Source: Gemmatimonadota bacterium (GTDB lineage: Bacteria > Gemmatimonadota > Gemmatimonadetes > Palauibacterales > Palauibacteraceae). Taken from it: a stretch of DNA of 5,104 nucleotides. Under the pieces are notes generated by a model, which searched no databases, had not been told where the DNA came from, and saw nothing but the letters and a program-made list of their open reading frames with translations. This document shows positions 3,497-5,104 of this stretch, piece by piece. The DNA lies in contig JABDQB010000446.1 in the NCBI GenBank assembly GCA_013042495.1, positions 1-5,104 on the forward strand, given 5' to 3'. Positions within the stretch are counted from its first letter, which is position 1. Each line of letters starts with the position of its first letter. The translations under genes and the position numbers were made by a program.

Positions 3497-5104
3497 GGGA
3501 CCACCTCCTCTGCGACTGCCGGTCCTGCCTGGCTCATCATTCCCTGTTGCTGTAGCCAGGCACGGAAGTCGCCGACGTCGAAGCTGCCGTTGGCGTTGCC
3601 GATTTCATCCAGGTATTCGAGTTCGGTGGCGTCCAGGGTCGTCCGCACTCCCATGAGGTGGTCTGCCACGTCCTCGGGGTTCATGACCGGACGGGCCGTC
3701 ACCACGAACTGCACGGCCGCAGTCTGCGGGGAATCGTCGGCGTTCCCGGATAGCGTGATCTCGGCCGTGTGCGTGCCGGCAGTCAGCCCGGAACCATCGA
3801 CCCCGACCGCGATTGCCTGGTTCGCGCCAGAGCCGAGATCGTCCGCCGCCGGAGAAAGCGTCACCCAGGCCTCGTCCGCTTCGGCGGCCCAATGCAGGGT
3901 GCCGCCGCCGTCGTTGGTGATCGTCAGGTCGGCTGTACCGGGCGTGTCGTCTTCGTACGCTTCGAACTCGAGCGTACCGGCGAGAGCGATCGACGGCGAT
4001 TCCGTAACGCTCAGGTTCGAGGCGAGGACCTGTGGCGAGTTCGAGGCGTTCCCTGTGAAGGTGAGTGTGCCCGCGTAGTCTCCGAGGTCCAGGCCATCGA
4101 CCGAGATCGCGACCGTATCGGTCTCGCTCGCTCCCGCGGCCAGCGTCCCGGAGCCGCGTGCAAAGCTCATCCAGTCGACGTCGGACGAGCCGGCCCAGGT
4201 CAGTTCCGCCCCACCGTCGTTGCGGATCACGATCTCGTGGACTGGCGGGTCCACGCCGATCACGGCCTCCAGATCTAGCGGCTCGGCGAGCAATGTGATC
4301 ACCGGGGCGGGCGTCACCTCGAGGCTGACGGCAAGCGTCTGCGGCGAATTATCCGCGTTCCCGGCGACGGTGATGGTGCCATTGAGGGTACCCGGTGTCA
4401 GTGTGCTCGCGGTCACCGTCACCGTCACCAGGGATGAGTCGGCCACTGCGGCCGTCCCGGAGGCGGCGTCAAGCTCGAGCCACATCACGTTGTCGGACGC
4501 GTTCCACTGCAGCTCACCGACGCCCGTGTTCCGTATGGCGAAGGTCTGCGGTTCCGGGTCCGTGCCCTGCTGAGAGGCGAAGGCCAGAGTGGTCGGGTTC
4601 AGCTCTATGTGTCCGGGATCGACGATGGAAATCGTAACCACGTATCCGTCGGCTGTCTCGGAATCTATGGTGACCGTGATCCCGCTCTCCGCGTCCGTGA
4701 AGGTCTCGCCCGTCTTCCAGCGAGCCCCTTCATCGTCCGGATTGCCGTTGCCATCCGGGTCCACGACGAACGCCCGGCTCGTCACGTGATGCATGATCAC
4801 GGCCTGGTCGGGCAGGTTCACGTCGTAGCCGATGGAGCGACGCGCCTCGACCGTGTAGTACGTGCCATCGATACGAGGAATGCGTGCCATCAGGTGGTCG
4901 CCCCCGGCTCCGAGATCGGCCAGGCGGTGCAACGTGATCGTCTGGCTCGACCCTTCCGTGGCGTCGTAAATCCGGTCCGGCGGGATCCAGCCCAGCAGGT
5001 TCTTGTGGTACGAGATCGTGTGCGGTGCCAGCCAGCCCCAGAACGAGTCGTGGTTCGTCCACGAGCCACTCATCACGTCCCAGTTGGAGTCGTATACCGC
5101 GGAG
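3493..5104 (-). CDS. Secreted zinc-metalloprotease-like protein with three Ig-like repeats and a dockerin-like tail; 5' end outside the window
   Basis: The frame is open to the window edge: 536 residues, with residue 1 at 5103. Residues about 1-150 resemble the part after the zinc site of M6/M11-like metzincins. 'YDSNWDVMSGS' (4-14) looks like the Met-turn, followed by 'HTISYHKNLLGWIP' and then beta-strands ending in an acidic loop DPDGNGNPDDEG (115-126), probably Ca-binding. The expected HExxH helix would lie upstream, outside the window, so catalysis cannot be confirmed. Three Ig-like BACON-type repeats follow (about 166-267, 268-370, 371-472). Each ends in a GNA(D/S)xSPQ turn and carries a W near the middle. 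Residues 480-521 carry a dockerin-like half motif, 'LDEIGNANGSFDVGDFRAWL'. A tail rich in Ala, Glu and Val ends the protein. The GTG at 5076 is internal to the frame and not the start. The gene overlaps the lipoprotein gene by 4 bp. It probably acts at the cell surface or outside the cell. Confidence 0.82.
   Translation of the reverse strand, partial: SAVYDSNWDVMSGSWTNHDSFWGWLAPHTISYHKNLLGWIPPDRIYDATEGSSQTITLHRLADLGAGGDHLMARIPRIDGTYYTVEARRSIGYDVNLPDQAVIMHHVTSRAFVVDPDGNGNPDDEGARWKTGETFTDAESGITVTIDSETADGYVVTISIVDPGHIELNPTTLAFASQQGTDPEPQTFAIRNTGVGELQWNASDNVMWLELDAASGTAAVADSSLVTVTVTASTLTPGTLNGTITVAGNADNSPQTLAVSLEVTPAPVITLLAEPLDLEAVIGVDPPVHEIVIRNDGGAELTWAGSSDVDWMSFARGSGTLAAGASETDTVAISVDGLDLGDYAGTLTFTGNASNSPQVLASNLSVTESPSIALAGTLEFEAYEDDTPGTADLTITNDGGGTLHWAAEADEAWVTLSPAADDLGSGANQAIAVGVDGSGLTAGTHTAEITLSGNADDSPQTAAVQFVVTARPVMNPEDVADHLMGVRTTLDATELEYLDEIGNANGSFDVGDFRAWLQQQGMMSQAGPAVAEEVVP
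3504..3509 (-). promoter_or_regulatory. Shine-Dalgarno site AGGAGG of the lipoprotein gene, inside the protease-like gene
   Basis: The last codons of the protease-like gene (Glu-Glu-Val-Val) read GAGGAGGTGGTC and supply an AGGAGG 7 nt before the lipoprotein ATG at 3496. Together with the ATGA overlap this indicates coupled translation of the two genes. Confidence 0.8.
3565..3600 (-). other. Dockerin-like EF-hand motif (within the protease-like gene)
   Basis: Codons for GNANGSFDVGDF (fragment residues 502-513). Aligned to type I dockerin calcium loops (D-x-N-x-D-G-x-x-x-x-x-D-L), it keeps the Asn, Asn/Asp, Gly and final Asp positions but has Ile in place of the first Asp. Only one copy is present, where classic dockerins have two. 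The preceding helix (LDATELEYLDE) and following helix (RAWLQQQ) fit an EF-hand-like frame. Confidence 0.5.
3688..4608 (-). repeat. Three tandem Ig-like (BACON-type) domain repeats in the protease-like gene
   Basis: The modules lie at 4303-4608, 3994-4302 and 3688-3993, of 101-103 codons each. All contain an 'IRN-G-GEL-W' or 'ITNDGGGTLHW' strand, a 'W(L/M/V)' strand and an 'S-G' turn. They close with GNADNSPQTLAVSLEVT, GNASNSPQVLASNLSVT or GNADDSPQTAAVQFVVT. The middle regions differ more than the closing motif. Such modules in secreted enzymes usually act as spacers or carbohydrate/mucin-binding units. Confidence 0.75.
4726..4761 (-). other. Acidic Asp/Asn loop, probable Ca-binding (within the protease-like gene)
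   Basis: Encodes DPDGNGNPDDEG (fragment residues 115-126). Acidic or amide residues at every second position (D-D-N-N-D-E) form a DxDxNxNxDxE pattern typical of calcium loops in secreted proteases and adhesins. It sits at the end of the domain before the Ig-like repeats and may stabilise it extracellularly. Confidence 0.4.

Noticed and set aside
3590..4789. Several overlapping plus-strand frames (3590-4078, 3769-4278, 4220-4573) and minus-strand frames opposite or within the repeat region.
   Set aside because: These are shadows of the repetitive high-GC protease-like gene. They lack ribosome binding sites and are Arg/Ser/Pro-rich.
5074..5076. GTG at 5076 as the start of the large minus-strand protein.
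   Set aside because: The same frame continues to the window edge with Met-turn-like sequence before it, so this Val is internal.
1..5104. tRNA, rRNA, CRISPR array, insertion sequence or phage genes.
   Set aside because: I saw no cloverleaf with a CCA-like end, no regularly spaced repeats of CRISPR type, no transposase-like protein and no terminal inverted repeats.

Overview
This is a high-GC window with canonical GGAGG-type ribosome binding sites, several Sec-exported proteins and a lipoprotein that looks destined for an outer membrane. It fits a diderm environmental bacterium. The pairing of a secreted metalloprotease-like protein ending in a Gly-Asn-rich, dockerin-like tail with a small Pro/Gln-linker lipoprotein is a style I associate from memory with Gemmatimonadota. 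That assignment is an inference and no marker gene is present to confirm it.

Plus strand, 2-1368: the 3' end of a probable GH29 alpha-L-fucosidase overlaps by 4 bp (GTGA) with a seven-helix integral membrane protein of unknown function. The two genes are probably translationally coupled. The unit converges on the minus-strand genes across a short, structured intergenic region (1369-1476).

Minus strand, 5104-3095: a large secreted protein whose 5' end lies outside the window. It shows, in order, the end of a zinc-metalloprotease-like catalytic region (Met-turn-like WDVMS), a beta-rich domain with a Ca-binding-like acidic loop, three roughly 100-residue Ig-like (BACON-type) repeats, and a single dockerin-like EF-hand motif near the C-terminus. 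Its stop codon overlaps by 4 bp (ATGA) the start of a 133-residue lipoprotein with one beta-sandwich-like domain. A GC-rich hairpin (3058-3082) follows this pair.

Minus strand, 2975-1477: three genes, each with its own strong Shine-Dalgarno site and separated by leaders of 120-161 nt, so they may be separate transcripts. They encode a 45-residue single-helix membrane peptide, a 176-residue exported protein starting with a Skp/OmpH-reminiscent strand, and a 182-residue exported protein with a conserved-looking Cys pair.

Every complete minus-strand gene encodes an envelope or secreted protein, and the plus-strand pair is a glycosidase with a membrane protein, so the window reads as an envelope/secretome region. 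The most interesting hypothesis is that the protease-like protein and the lipoprotein form a two-component anchoring system: a dockerin-like tail on the secreted enzyme and a cohesin-like or other receptor on the lipoprotein. I see no tRNA, rRNA, CRISPR array, insertion sequence or phage gene, and no gene-free stretch longer than 300 bases.
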